DNA from: Olivibacter domesticus
GTDB taxonomy: Bacteria; Bacteroidota; Bacteroidia; Sphingobacteriales; Sphingobacteriaceae
Assembly: GCF_900109575.1 (NCBI RefSeq)
Contig: NZ_FOAF01000009.1
Coordinates: 167,150-231,149 of the forward strand
DNA: 64,000 bases
Direction of reading: 5' to 3'
The translations under genes were made by a program, and so were the position numbers. Shown here piece by piece: positions 9,374 through 18,375 of the stretch. Numbering within the stretch: position 1 is the first letter of the stretch; each line of letters begins with the position of its first letter. Under the pieces are notes generated by a model that had not been told where the DNA came from, searched no databases, and saw only the letters and a program-made list of their open reading frames with translations.

Positions 9374-10330
9374 TTATAACAACTCCTGCAGGGCTTTATT
9401 GATATTGCCCTCCACCCTTTTCTCAATATCTTTTATGTCGTAGCGAATAAACTTTTCTCCGGTTATATGCTCATAAAGTTCGATATATCTTTCGGAAATA
9501 GAAGCTACTAATTCATCATTCATTTCAGGCACGTTTTGCCCTTCTTTACCTTGAAAGCCATTTTCAATTAACCATTTGCGGACAAATTCTTTCGAGAGTT
9601 GTCGCTGGGGCTTACCTTCACGTTGTAATTCTTCGTAACCTTCTTTATAAAAATATCTTGATGAATCAGGCGTGTGAATTTCATCAATAAGATAAATTTC
9701 ATTGCCTATTTTTCCAAATTCATATTTTGTATCCACCAATATCAATCCTTGGGCGTGAGCAATTTCAGTTCCACGATTAAAAAGTGCTTTTGTAAATTTC
9801 TCCAGCTGCACATAATCTTCTTCGCTAACTATATTTTGGCGAAGAATTTCTACCCGTGAAATATCTTCATCATGCCCTATTGCAGCCTTTGTTGTAGGAG
9901 TAATAATGGGAGCTGGCAGTTTATCATTTTCCTTTAATCCATCCGGGAGCTTCTCACCGCATACTTCACGTTTCCCTGCAGCATACTCCCGCCAAGCATG
10001 TCCAGAAAGATATCCGCGAATAACCATTTCTACTTTAAAAGGCGCAGCAATTTTCCCTATCGTTGCGCTAGGGTCTGGCACATCGATCACCCAATTGGGC
10101 AAAATATCTTCCGTAGCTTTTAAAAATTTAGCCGCTATTTGATTAAGCACTTGTCCTTTATAAGGAATGGCTCTTGGAAGCACTACATCAAAAGCCGATA
10201 TACGGTCTGACACTACCATTGCCAAAAATTTATTATCTATGGTATATACATCACGTACCTTCCCTTTATAAAAAGCCGTTTGATGCGGAAAATTAAAATT
10301 TGTTTCTTTTATTGCGTTCACTGTATTCAA
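9374..10330 (-). CDS. purC: Phosphoribosylaminoimidazole-succinocarboxamide synthase
   Basis: SAICAR synthetase: ATP-dependent ligation of aspartate to CAIR in purine biosynthesis. The 318-residue protein is the longer PurC form. Visible motifs are [13 protein letters not shown] (nucleotide-binding loop), [30 protein letters not shown] and [11 protein letters not shown] with [12 protein letters not shown]. It is followed 25 bases later by the STAS gene; phoH lies upstream on the same strand, about 80 bases away. No other pur genes are in the window. Confidence 0.97.
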   Translation of the reverse strand: MNTVNAIKETNFNFPHQTAFYKGKVRDVYTIDNKFLAMVVSDRISAFDVVLPRAIPYKGQVLNQIAAKFLKATEDILPNWVIDVPDPSATIGKIAAPFKVEMVIRGYLSGHAWREYAAGKREVCGEKLPDGLKENDKLPAPIITPTTKAAIGHDEDISRVEILRQNIVSEEDYVQLEKFTKALFNRGTEIAHAQGLILVDTKYEFGKIGNEIYLIDEIHTPDSSRYFYKEGYEELQREGKPQRQLSKEFVRKWLIENGFQGKEGQNVPEMNDELVASISERYIELYEHITGEKFIRYDIKDIEKRVEGNINKALQELL

Positions 10331-10379
10331 TTAAAAATTCAAAAGTAAAAAATAAAAAGGCCATCTATCAACCAACATT

Positions 10380-10419
10380 GGCTAATTGTCTAATTTCCAA
10401 ATTGGCTAATTAGCTAGAT
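10380..10419. repeat. Octanucleotide degenerate tandem repeat at the phoH stop codon
   Basis: Five 8-base units in phase: GGCTAATT, GTCTAATT, TCCAAATT, GGCTAATT, AGCTAGAT. The last unit contains the complement of the phoH TAG stop (10414-10416). It resembles the heptamer arrays elsewhere in the window in position and design but has a different unit length and sequence. Confidence 0.75.
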
Positions 10420-11376
10420 ATCGCCGTAGGCCTCCAATATTCTTTTTACCAGTTTATGCCTCACTACATCTCCCCCACTCAAATAAATAATATCAATTCC
10501 CTCAATATTATCTAACAATTTAATTGCACCATTAAGACCCGACTGTTGTTTTTTAGGTAAGTCTATCTGTGTCACGTCACCCGTCACAATAAATTTAGCT
10601 GTGGGTCCCATACGTGTTAAAAACATTTTCAGCTGCATCTCTGTCGCATTCTGCGCCTCATCTAAAATAACAAAGCAATTGTCTAAGGTTCTCCCCCGCA
10701 TGAAAGCTAACGGAGCAACTTCAATTGTACGGTTTTCCAAATAAAGTTTCAATTTCTCTGCCGGGATCATATCATCCAATGCATCGTAAAGCGGTCTTAA
10801 ATAAGGATCCACTTTTTCTTTTAAATCACCAGGAAGAAACCCTAAGTTCTCCCCAGCTTCTACCGCTGGCCGCGTTAATATGATACGTTTTACTTCTTTA
10901 TTACGTAATGCTCTTACCGCCAAAGCAACAGCTGTATATGTTTTACCTGTACCAGCAGGTCCAATGGCAAATAGTATGTCATTTTTCAAGATGCTATCAA
11001 CCATTTTCCGCTGATTGGCCGTACGGGCCTTCACAACTATGCCGTTTGGTCCAAAAACAATCGGTTCACCACTAAATGGTGCTGCAGCCTTTTCGACAAC
11101 ACTTTGGGCAGCCATTACCGCCGGAGTAGCACCCAATATTGTTTCTATGTCATTATAATTTATATGGTTAAACTTTTCTAAATGATTTAAAACAGCTCCA
11201 AATTTAGTTCTGAAAATACCACTTTCTTCTTCATCACCCAACACCTTCAATTCTGTTCCGCGCGCCACCAGCTTTAACTTAGGAAAATATTTTCTAATAA
11301 GTTCGAAATGTTCGTTTTGAGCACCCCACAATAAGGCGGGATCTACATGTTCTAGTGTTATTCGTAATTCGTTCAA
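10414..11376 (-). CDS. phoH: PhoH family ATPase
   Basis: Cytoplasmic PhoH-like P-loop ATPase of 320 residues, a family linked to RNA metabolism; the precise substrate is unsettled. The N-terminal part (1-110) is the usual PhoH extension. The ATPase core starts near residue 115: Walker A FAIGPAGTGKTYTAVALAVR, then RIILTRPAVEAGENLGFLPG, Walker B CFVILDEAQNATEMQLKMFL, and the conserved KFIVTGDVTQIDLP. The end LVKRILEAYGDI lies inside a degenerate octamer repeat. It is divergent from the SAM-hydrolase-like gene. Confidence 0.95.
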   Translation of the reverse strand: MNELRITLEHVDPALLWGAQNEHFELIRKYFPKLKLVARGTELKVLGDEEESGIFRTKFGAVLNHLEKFNHINYNDIETILGATPAVMAAQSVVEKAAAPFSGEPIVFGPNGIVVKARTANQRKMVDSILKNDILFAIGPAGTGKTYTAVALAVRALRNKEVKRIILTRPAVEAGENLGFLPGDLKEKVDPYLRPLYDALDDMIPAEKLKLYLENRTIEVAPLAFMRGRTLDNCFVILDEAQNATEMQLKMFLTRMGPTAKFIVTGDVTQIDLPKKQQSGLNGAIKLLDNIEGIDIIYLSGGDVVRHKLVKRILEAYGDI

Positions 11377-11654
11377 ATTCTGTATTTAATTAATTTATGT
11401 TACCAGTGCTAACGGTTCTTCTATTTTTCTTTCGCATTGTACGGTAATTGCTTAATGGATTTTTTATATTTTTGGAAATATTCGCAACTAAATATGAAAA
11501 AATCATGCTAGGTTTGCACCTTTAAATCCCTACGCAAGATTACTAATTATAGCGCATAAAAAAAAGTATTATGCAATAATAGGAAATCCTGTGTAAGTCG
11601 TAAAATTATGTATATACGCAGGGAATTATGGATAAAGCGGACTGAGATATAGAT

Positions 11655-12437
11655 ATGGGCATTATTACGTTAACTACTGATTTAGGACACAAAGATTTTT
11701 ACCAGGCAGCGCTTAAGGGCAGCATCATTAGCCTATATCCAACTGTACGACTAGTAGATATTTCTCATGATATTGCTCCCTTTAATATTCAACAAGCTGC
11801 TTTCGTGTTAAAGAATGCGTATAAATATTTCCCAAAAGATACCGTGCATTTAATTGGTATCGATTCTGTTTTCAATAAGGACACACGTTATTTAGCGGTA
11901 AAACATAAAGGTCACTATTTTGTAGGGGCTGATAATGGCATTTTCTCGCTACTTTTTGAAGATATACCGGAAAAGGCTGTAGAGCTAAATATTATGCAGG
12001 ATCTCAAATTTCTCCATTTTCCACTTACAGACATATTTGCCAAAGCGGCTACTCATTTGGCAAAGGGAGGAACGATGGAGGATATTGGGGACTTAGTCGA
12101 ATCTTTGGTAAAAAGAGTTGTTATACAACCTATTATTGATGGCAGTACCATTCGTGGCAGTGTTATATATATCGACTCTTTCCAGAATGTTATTACAAAT
12201 ATTAATAAAGAGCTATTTAATCAAATACAAAAAAATAGAAATTTCGAACTTTTCTTTCGACGAAATGAATCGATAAAACACTTGAGCTGGCACTACAATG
12301 AAGTGCCCGAAGGAGAAAAATTATGTCTCTTTGGCATCAGTAATCACTTAGAGATTGCCATTAATAAAGGAAATGCGAGCGGGTTGCTTGGACTACAAGT
12401 TGGCGATATTATTCGAATAGAATTTAAAGAAAGATAG
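11655..12437 (+). CDS. SAM hydrolase/hydroxide adenosyltransferase family protein (DUF62)
   Basis: Member of the family that includes fluorinase, chlorinase and SAM hydroxide adenosyltransferases, which split S-adenosylmethionine into adenosine and methionine. It has 260 residues. The N-terminus IITLTTDLGHKDFYQAALKG and LVDISHDIAPFNIQQAAF carry the conserved Asp residues. FVGADNGIFSLL is the central motif, and the C-terminal barrel contains GSVIYIDSFQNVITNI. The halogenase-specific insertion loop is not apparent, so hydroxide adenosyltransferase/hydrolase activity is more likely than halogenation (inference). A small membrane-protein gene follows after 19 bases. Confidence 0.88.
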   Translation: MGIITLTTDLGHKDFYQAALKGSIISLYPTVRLVDISHDIAPFNIQQAAFVLKNAYKYFPKDTVHLIGIDSVFNKDTRYLAVKHKGHYFVGADNGIFSLLFEDIPEKAVELNIMQDLKFLHFPLTDIFAKAATHLAKGGTMEDIGDLVESLVKRVVIQPIIDGSTIRGSVIYIDSFQNVITNINKELFNQIQKNRNFELFFRRNESIKHLSWHYNEVPEGEKLCLFGISNHLEIAINKGNASGLLGLQVGDIIRIEFKER

Positions 12438-12456
12438 TTAAAAAACAAATTGCACA

Positions 12457-12969
12457 GTGAAATATATACCATTAACAGCTATCATTATCATGCTTTCTAT
12501 AAGCGGCATTTTCGCCTCTTCGAAAGAGGATAGTACCGCTTATGAGAAACAGCGTGAGCGGGTTAATAAATTACTTGATCAACGTAGGGAACGTTTTGGC
12601 GAGTTTGATGCAAGCTTAACGGCTAGAAGTGGCATATTCGGATTAAAAACAAAAAAAGATATGCAATCATCTATCGATATCCTAAAACAGATAGTGCTTA
12701 CAGATAACAATATTTTCAAAGAAACGAAAGCCCTACTGGATTATAAGGACTTTGAAAAGCAGACCGTTGAAGGCCAGGTAGAAGTATCTGGAGAACGTAT
12801 AACAGGCTATATCAATACGATCAGCAAGCTTCAACGAAGCCAAGATCAGCTGGCAGAAGAGATCATGGTATTAGAAAAAAGAAGCAATATCTACCTTTCT
12901 CTACTCCTATTTGCATTTCTAGCGCTTATGACAAGCTTATATATTTTAACCAAAAGAAGGAAAAATTGA
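12457..12969 (+). CDS. Small exported coiled-coil protein with C-terminal membrane anchor
   Basis: Not recognised as a named family. The 170-residue product has a signal peptide (about 1-20), a charged helical middle (EKQRERVNKLLDQRRERFGE; later KLQRSQDQLAEEIMVLEKR, likely coiled coil) and a C-terminal transmembrane segment (about 147-163) followed by KRRKN. The predicted arrangement is a periplasmic helical rod anchored at its C-terminus. The start is GTG at 12457; no upstream ATG is in frame near the signal peptide. It lies 19 bases after the SAM-hydrolase-like gene and is probably co-transcribed with it. An ABC exporter follows under its own -7 box. Confidence 0.75.
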   Translation: MKYIPLTAIIIMLSISGIFASSKEDSTAYEKQRERVNKLLDQRRERFGEFDASLTARSGIFGLKTKKDMQSSIDILKQIVLTDNNIFKETKALLDYKDFEKQTVEGQVEVSGERITGYINTISKLQRSQDQLAEEIMVLEKRSNIYLSLLLFAFLALMTSLYILTKRRKN

Positions 12970-13002
12970 CGCTAAAGTGATAGGGGGCAGCTTTAATGTA
13001 GC

Positions 13003-13010
13003 TACTTTTG
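13003..13010 (+). promoter_or_regulatory. Candidate -7 element for the ABC exporter
   Basis: TACTTTTG matches the Bacteroidota -7 consensus TAnnTTTG, 35 bases before the exporter ATG at 13046. No TTG at the expected -33 position was seen. Confidence 0.45.
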
Positions 13011-13045
13011 CATGTTAAATTAATATAAAAATCGATATTCAATTA

Positions 13046-14878
13046 ATGGCACGTGCTCGACTAAACAGTGGAAATGGGATTGATGAAGAACTACCAAAAA
13101 CAAAAATCAATAAAGCATCTTTAAGCAATGTAGGTAAGCTTCTTAAATACCTGAAACCATATCGGGCGAAATTCATTATTGGAATGTTTTTCCTGTTCCT
13201 ATCTAGTGTGTCATTGCTGGCATTTCCTGCTCTGATGGGAAGTATGGTTGATGCCGCACAGGGAAAACAAGGACTAGCCTTTATACCAGCTAATATAAAA
13301 TCTATTGGTATTATTGCCTTTATCATCCTTTTCTTTCAATCATTTGTGTCCTTCTTCCGAATTAGGTTGTTCGTAGAGGTGGCTGAAAAAACGCTCGCTG
13401 ATATAAGGCGCGATACTTATTTTAACCTGATAACCCTGCCAATGGATTTTTTTGCGAACAGGAGGGTTGGGGAGCTTAACAGTCGCCTTTCTGCCGATTT
13501 ATCTCAGATACAGGATACTATGACTACCACTTTTGCTGAAATGATTAGACAAGCAATTTTACTCGTGGGAGGAATAAGCTTCCTATTTATTGTTTCGGTT
13601 AAACTTACTTTACTTAACCTTTCTATTTTACCAGTTATTGTAATTATCGCCGTATTTTTTGGTAAGTTTATTAGGAGTTTATCGAGAAAAGCGCAGGACA
13701 AACTTGCTGAATCAAATACAATCGTTCAGGAAACTTTACAGGGCATCAGCAATGTAAAAGCTTTTGTGAATGAAGCATATGAAGCGAATCGTTACCAAAA
13801 TTCGTTGAAAGCAGTTGTTGATCTGGCTTTAAGGGGGGCCAGCTATAGAGGTCTATTTGCCTCCTTTATATTATTCTGCATCTTTGGAGCAGTCGTAAGT
13901 GTTATATGGTATGGCTCAGATCTTATAGCCAGAGGTGAACTTTCTGTAGGAGCCTTAACAACCTACATTATCTCTTCTCTATTTGTTGCAGGATCTATGG
14001 GTAGTTTTCCTGAACTTTATGCAAATGTGCAGAAAGCGGTAGGCGCTACAGAAAGAGTTATTGAGATTTTGGAAGAAGACAAAGAACAGGTATCTATCCA
14101 TCCGGAGGAAAACGAGATAAAGGAAAGAATAAAAGGAGGTCTACAGTTTGATCAGGTAAAATTTGCCTATCCCTCACGACGCGAAATTACTGTTTTAAAG
14201 GACATATCGTTTTCAGCAAATGTTGGAGAGAAAATAGCCATCGTTGGCCCAAGTGGTACCGGTAAATCGACACTTGCTGCATTGATACTCGGCTTTTACA
14301 AACCCCAACAGGGCCATATTTTATTTGACAACAAAGATGCCAACGATTTCAAATTAACAGATATTAGAAATCAAGTAGCCATCGTTCCGCAAGATGTCTT
14401 GCTCTTTGGTGGATCTATACGGGAAAACATAGCATATGGCAAATTAACAGCTACTCCTGAAGAAGTAATTGAGGCGTCAAAAAGAGCAAACGCCCATGAT
14501 TTTATTATGAGTTTTCCCGAGGGGTATGACACTTTGGTTGGGGAACGTGGTATAAAACTTTCAGGTGGGCAACGTCAGCGAATTGCTATCGCCAGAGCAT
14601 TATTGAAAGATCCGGCGATATTAATTTTGGATGAGGCAACCTCTTCCTTAGATTCTGAATCCGAACGTTTAGTTCAAAATGCATTGGAAGAACTAATGAA
14701 AAACAGGACTTCCATCATAATAGCCCATAGATTATCTACTATTAGAGAAGCCAACAAAATTATTGTAATCGAGAAAGGACGTGTTGTTGAAAGTGGTACA
14801 CATTATGAACTTCTTCAGCATGAAACGGGATTATATCGTTATCTTAGCAATCTTCAGCAGGAGAAGATTGACGGATAA
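13046..14878 (+). CDS. ABC exporter (fused membrane and ATPase domains)
   Basis: Half-transporter of the ABCB/MsbA-like type: 610 residues, working as a dimer in the inner membrane. The transmembrane domain with about six helices spans residues 30-330. The ATPase has Walker A GPSGTGKSTLAALILG (around 405), a Q-loop in VAIVPQDVLLFGG, signature LSGGQRQRIAIARALL, Walker B ILILDEATSSLD and H-loop IIIAHRLST. The substrate cannot be read from the sequence; lipid-like or drug export is usual for the type. The next gene starts 18 bases after its stop. Confidence 0.92.
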   Translation: MARARLNSGNGIDEELPKTKINKASLSNVGKLLKYLKPYRAKFIIGMFFLFLSSVSLLAFPALMGSMVDAAQGKQGLAFIPANIKSIGIIAFIILFFQSFVSFFRIRLFVEVAEKTLADIRRDTYFNLITLPMDFFANRRVGELNSRLSADLSQIQDTMTTTFAEMIRQAILLVGGISFLFIVSVKLTLLNLSILPVIVIIAVFFGKFIRSLSRKAQDKLAESNTIVQETLQGISNVKAFVNEAYEANRYQNSLKAVVDLALRGASYRGLFASFILFCIFGAVVSVIWYGSDLIARGELSVGALTTYIISSLFVAGSMGSFPELYANVQKAVGATERVIEILEEDKEQVSIHPEENEIKERIKGGLQFDQVKFAYPSRREITVLKDISFSANVGEKIAIVGPSGTGKSTLAALILGFYKPQQGHILFDNKDANDFKLTDIRNQVAIVPQDVLLFGGSIRENIAYGKLTATPEEVIEASKRANAHDFIMSFPEGYDTLVGERGIKLSGGQRQRIAIARALLKDPAILILDEATSSLDSESERLVQNALEELMKNRTSIIIAHRLSTIREANKIIVIEKGRVVESGTHYELLQHETGLYRYLSNLQQEKIDG

Positions 14879-14896
14879 ATGCTAGAATAAAAGTTT

Positions 14897-16285
14897 ATGA
14901 ATTTAACAACATGGGGCGCAGCGCAACAGGTTACTGGCAGCATGCATCTCCTAGAAACAGCAAATTATAAAATACTTATAGACTGCGGTCTCGATTATGA
15001 ACACGATAACAATCTTGAAAAAAATGAAAGCTTCCCCTTTAATCCAGCTGAAATAGACGTTGTTGTTTTAACACATGCTCACATAGACCATTCTGGCAAT
15101 ATACCTACGCTTATTAAGGATGGTTTTGAGGGTCAAATACTCTGTACCTCACCAACGGCCGCTTTAAGTGAGCTGCTGATGCTAGATTCTGTAAATATTT
15201 TTCTTAAAAAGGAAAAAAGGAAAGTTAAAAGAGGCGGTAAAAATTTCATTAAATATACTAAACCTCTTTATTTACAAAAGCATGTAATGGAGACTACAGA
15301 ACGCTTTGTCACCCTGCCCTTCCATAAAGCATTTAAGGTTACCGGAGAAATCGAAGTTACGTTTATACCTATTGGACATTTATTGGGAGCAGCAGCCGTT
15401 TTATTCCAAATTGAAGAAAATGGAAAAAAGAAAAGAATTGCTTTTACAGGTGATGTAGGAAGAAAAGGATATCCTATTCTGCAAGACCCTGAAAAAATTC
15501 CACAAGTAGATTATCTGGTTTGTGAATCAACTTATGGTGGAAGAATACATAGCGATGAGGATCTTACCGAAATATTGATTAAAACTATTACAGATACATG
15601 TATTAAAACGCCCGGAAAGCTAATTATTCCAGCTTTTAGCGTTGGTCGTACGCAAGCACTTGTGTATAGCCTTAATAGGATTTTCAGTAAGAATTTATTA
15701 CCCCCTGTGCAGATTTTTGTCGACAGTCCGTTAGCTAATTATGCAACAGACGTTTATAGAAAATTTCATTCTTTGTTAAACGAAGAAGCGCAAGAGTTTT
15801 ATGCGCTGGAAGGCGATCAATTTGAGTTTGAAAATCTTAAATATATTGAAAACCTGGATGAGAGCAAGGATATTGCAAATTACTATGATCCCTGCATCAT
15901 TGTCTCTTCTGCGGGTATGTTAGAAGGAGGACGCATACAGGATCACTTATATCAGAATTTGCAAAATTATTATTGCACTATTCTTTTTATTGGATATTGT
16001 GCAAAGGGAACATTGGGGCATCGATTACTTAGGGGCGATCCTGTCGTGAAAATAAAAAACAGGGAGCTTTCTGTTTATGCTTCAATTAAACAAACCGACT
16101 GCCTGAGTGGACATGCTGATCACAATGACTTGGTAGCGACCGTCTCACAGCAGTCTCCGGAAATACTTAAAAAGGTCTTTTTAGTACATGGAGACCTCCA
16201 ACGTATGCAGGACTTGCAAACAGATTTAACCGCGAAAGGATACACCGTTGAAATATCCCAAAAAGGTGTGCGTTCGGTACTCTAA
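14897..16285 (+). CDS. MBL-fold beta-CASP RNA-processing-type hydrolase
   Basis: Metallo-beta-lactamase/beta-CASP protein of the CPSF73-like (YSH1) class, 462 residues. The metal site motif THAHIDHSGNIP is around residues 58-69. GHLLGAAAVLF and FTGDVGRKGYPIL carry further ligands. The beta-CASP domain (about 205-385) has PAFSVGRTQALVY and VSSAGMLEGGRIQDHL. The C-terminal SGHADHNDL carries the final His motif. The known family activity is RNA endo/exonuclease; the specific substrate is unknown. It is probably co-transcribed with the ABC exporter (18-base gap), a link I cannot explain functionally. Confidence 0.92.
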   Translation: MNLTTWGAAQQVTGSMHLLETANYKILIDCGLDYEHDNNLEKNESFPFNPAEIDVVVLTHAHIDHSGNIPTLIKDGFEGQILCTSPTAALSELLMLDSVNIFLKKEKRKVKRGGKNFIKYTKPLYLQKHVMETTERFVTLPFHKAFKVTGEIEVTFIPIGHLLGAAAVLFQIEENGKKKRIAFTGDVGRKGYPILQDPEKIPQVDYLVCESTYGGRIHSDEDLTEILIKTITDTCIKTPGKLIIPAFSVGRTQALVYSLNRIFSKNLLPPVQIFVDSPLANYATDVYRKFHSLLNEEAQEFYALEGDQFEFENLKYIENLDESKDIANYYDPCIIVSSAGMLEGGRIQDHLYQNLQNYYCTILFIGYCAKGTLGHRLLRGDPVVKIKNRELSVYASIKQTDCLSGHADHNDLVATVSQQSPEILKKVFLVHGDLQRMQDLQTDLTAKGYTVEISQKGVRSVL

Positions 16286-16336
16286 AACTTATCAAAAACA
16301 GGCCAAACAAAACAAGCCTTTTACTGTATTTTAAAT

Positions 16337-16486
16337 ATGGTAATTAGAAAATTATTCTTTAAATTTTTAGTATTTCTTAATGGCATAGTCCTCCCCAGTT
16401 TAGCACATAAGGACCCTTCGAAATTAAGCAAATTACAACAGGGTATATTAGCATGGCGTTACTGGGCATTAAAAAATTCGAAATAG
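16337..16486 (+). CDS. Small basic protein (49 aa), unrecognised
   Basis: Short ORF (ATG 16337, TAG 16484-16486) in the 225-base gap between the beta-CASP gene and dprA. The N-terminal half is hydrophobic/basic (MVIRKLFFKFLVFLNGIVLP). The C-terminal half is helical and rich in Lys and Trp (DPSKLSKLQQGILAWRYWAL ending KNSK). A patterned, aromatic-rich composition is unlike random AT-rich translation. I have a vague memory of similar roughly 50-residue proteins ending in a YW/YY...KN motif in Bacteroidota but cannot confirm it. Function unknown; it could be membrane-associated or ribosome-associated. Confidence 0.55.
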   Translation: MVIRKLFFKFLVFLNGIVLPSLAHKDPSKLSKLQQGILAWRYWALKNSK

Positions 16487-16510
16487 AAAACTCCTATTAT
16501 AAATAAAATT

Positions 16511-17602
16511 TTAAGGAATTCTGTACATTTTTCCCGGAAGAGCTATTATTCCTCCTTTCATTTCTAACTCTAATAAAATCATAGCTAATTTATTCTGCGG
16601 AAGTTTTAACCGATACAAGAGCGCGTCTATGCCCATCGGTCCAGCTTCTTCGAGCGCCTCATAAACATTTTTTTCAGTTGCACTCATTACAAAATCTACC
16701 TGCAATTGCTGGCTATGTATAACAGCATTCAACTCCCAGTTCATGATGTATTCTAGATCCTTTACCGAGCTGATTAGGTGAGCACGATTGGTTTTTATAA
16801 GATAATTGCACCCGTTTGAGTAGGGTTTACGTATGTCTCCTGGAAATGCACAAACGTCCCGATTGTACGTATTCGCTATCTCGGCAGTAATGAGCGCGCC
16901 ACCTTTCAATGCGGCTTCTACAACGATCGTTACATCTGCCATACCGGCAATAATTCTATTTCTTGAAGGAAAGTTCTGCCTATCAGGTTTTGTACCTGAG
17001 GAATATTCCGTTAATAGACCGCCGTGCTTCAGCATCTCTAAAGCCAAGTTTCGGTTAGATGCGGGATAGATACGATCAAGTCCATGCCCTAATACGCCTA
17101 TTGTTGGTAGATTGTTCTTCACGCAGGCTTTATGGACATAGCTATCTATACCTAATGCCAACCCACTTACGACCAATACATCATGCCCTCTTAACCCTGC
17201 TATAAATTCGTCGCATATACCTTTACCGTAATCAGTAGCATTACGCGTTCCTACTATACTTATAATCCGTTTAGCATTAACAGCTACATTTCCCTTGTAA
17301 TATAAAAGAATAGGCGCATCATTGCAGAAAATCAATTTTTCTGGATAGTTATCAGCTTTCCAGAATAGTACATTAATTTTATGTTTTTCAATAAAAGCTA
17401 TTTCCTTTTCCACCTCCTTCATTACATTATTTTGTAAAATAGAATTAGCTATCGACTCTCCTATACCTGGTATTTTTATCAACTGTTTTTTGGGTGTTCT
17501 AAAAATTTCTTCGGGGCTGCCACAATAATCGAGCAGATGTTTAGCGATGACACTACCAACGCCCTTAATCCGCGCAAGTGCCAGCTGGTAAATAAGGCTC
17601 AT
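16511..17602 (-). CDS. dprA: DNA-processing protein DprA
   Basis: Loads RecA onto incoming single-stranded DNA during natural transformation. The protein has 363 residues. The N-terminal SAM/HhH-like region (1-80; LIKIPGIGESIANSIL) is followed by the Rossmann-like DprA domain (about 85-290): SIVGTRNATDYGKG, LVVSGLALGIDSYVHKACV, TIGVLGHGLDRIYP, NFPSRNRIIAGMAD and ALKGGALITAEIA. A C-terminal winged-helix (about 300-360) ends GKMYRIP. A spacer of about 105 bases separates it from rsmG, which lies upstream on the same strand. Confidence 0.96.
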   Translation of the reverse strand: MSLIYQLALARIKGVGSVIAKHLLDYCGSPEEIFRTPKKQLIKIPGIGESIANSILQNNVMKEVEKEIAFIEKHKINVLFWKADNYPEKLIFCNDAPILLYYKGNVAVNAKRIISIVGTRNATDYGKGICDEFIAGLRGHDVLVVSGLALGIDSYVHKACVKNNLPTIGVLGHGLDRIYPASNRNLALEMLKHGGLLTEYSSGTKPDRQNFPSRNRIIAGMADVTIVVEAALKGGALITAEIANTYNRDVCAFPGDIRKPYSNGCNYLIKTNRAHLISSVKDLEYIMNWELNAVIHSQQLQVDFVMSATEKNVYEALEEAGPMGIDALLYRLKLPQNKLAMILLELEMKGGIIALPGKMYRIP

Positions 17603-17707
17603 ATTTCTTTGATAATAGGTTTACTTTCTTACGAGCTGTAAGATAATAAATATCGTACAAAGAAAAAAGAATTTCACGTGAAACCGTCAATAAAGCTATA
17701 TCTAACC

Positions 17708-18343
17708 CTATCTGGCCACGTATACTAAAGATTTGGTCTCAAAAAATTCTTCAGAAAAGAAGTCAGTTAAGGGGTAGATTTCAGCATTCAGCTTTGATTC
17801 TTTAATCTCTTCGGTTAGATCTCCTCCTTTTAGGTATAAAATTCCGTTTGGTAGCGCGTGTATGGAATTTTTTTTGAACTTATTGTGTACCCATGGGTAA
17901 AATTCTCCCAGTCGTGTTACCGCTCTTGATATTACAAAATCATATTTGTCCTTTATTTGCTCAGCTCGGATGTGACTTGCTTTAATATTTTTCAATCCTA
18001 TTGTTTGGGCAACCTCGTTAACAACCTTTATCTTTTTTCCGATAGAGTCAACCAGATGAAAGCTGGTTTCTGGAAACAATATAGCCAAAGGAATGCCGGG
18101 AAATCCTCCTCCTGTTCCAACATCTAATACACTTGCCCCTTCTTTAAATGAAATAAATTTAGCGATCGCCAAAGAATGTAAAATATGACGCTCATATAAT
18201 CCGTCAATATCTTTACGCGATATGACATTGATCTGCGTATTCCAAAACTTATAGACATCTTCCAATGCATCTATCTGCTGCTTTTGAATCTCATTGAGGT
18301 TATTAAAATACTTATATATAAGTGCTGATGTTATCTTTTCCAT
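17708..18343 (-). CDS. rsmG: 16S rRNA (guanine527-N7)-methyltransferase RsmG
   Basis: SAM-dependent methyltransferase acting on the 530 loop of 16S rRNA. The start chosen is the ATG at 18343 (MEKITSALIYKYFNNL), giving 211 residues, a normal RsmG length. An alternative start at 18385 adds 14 residues and overlaps the upstream gene by 10 bases. Motif I is ASVLDVGTGGGFPGIPLAIL; FHLVDSIGKKIKVVNEV and YDFVISRAVTRL follow. It is transcribed in the same direction as dprA and the glycosyltransferase. Confidence 0.95.
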   Translation of the reverse strand: MEKITSALIYKYFNNLNEIQKQQIDALEDVYKFWNTQINVISRKDIDGLYERHILHSLAIAKFISFKEGASVLDVGTGGGFPGIPLAILFPETSFHLVDSIGKKIKVVNEVAQTIGLKNIKASHIRAEQIKDKYDFVISRAVTRLGEFYPWVHNKFKKNSIHALPNGILYLKGGDLTEEIKESKLNAEIYPLTDFFSEEFFETKSLVYVAR

Positions 18344-18375
18344 AGTTGACTTTACATAAAGAATTGGTGGAAGTG

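Noticed and set aside
11560..11650. Possible cobalamin-type riboswitch (GGAAATCCTGTGTAAGTC)
   Set aside because: Only a loose similarity to the GGGAA..GGUGNAAAUC core; the expected CCCGCNACUGU part is missing.
11655..12437. Fluorinase/chlorinase (SAM halogenase)
   Set aside because: The halogenase-specific insertion loop is not apparent; no halometabolite genes nearby.
15000..15200. RNase Z/RNase J assignment for the beta-CASP gene
   Set aside because: The protein has the YSH1/CPSF73-like motif order and lacks RNase J-specific C-terminal length; kept as beta-CASP hydrolase.
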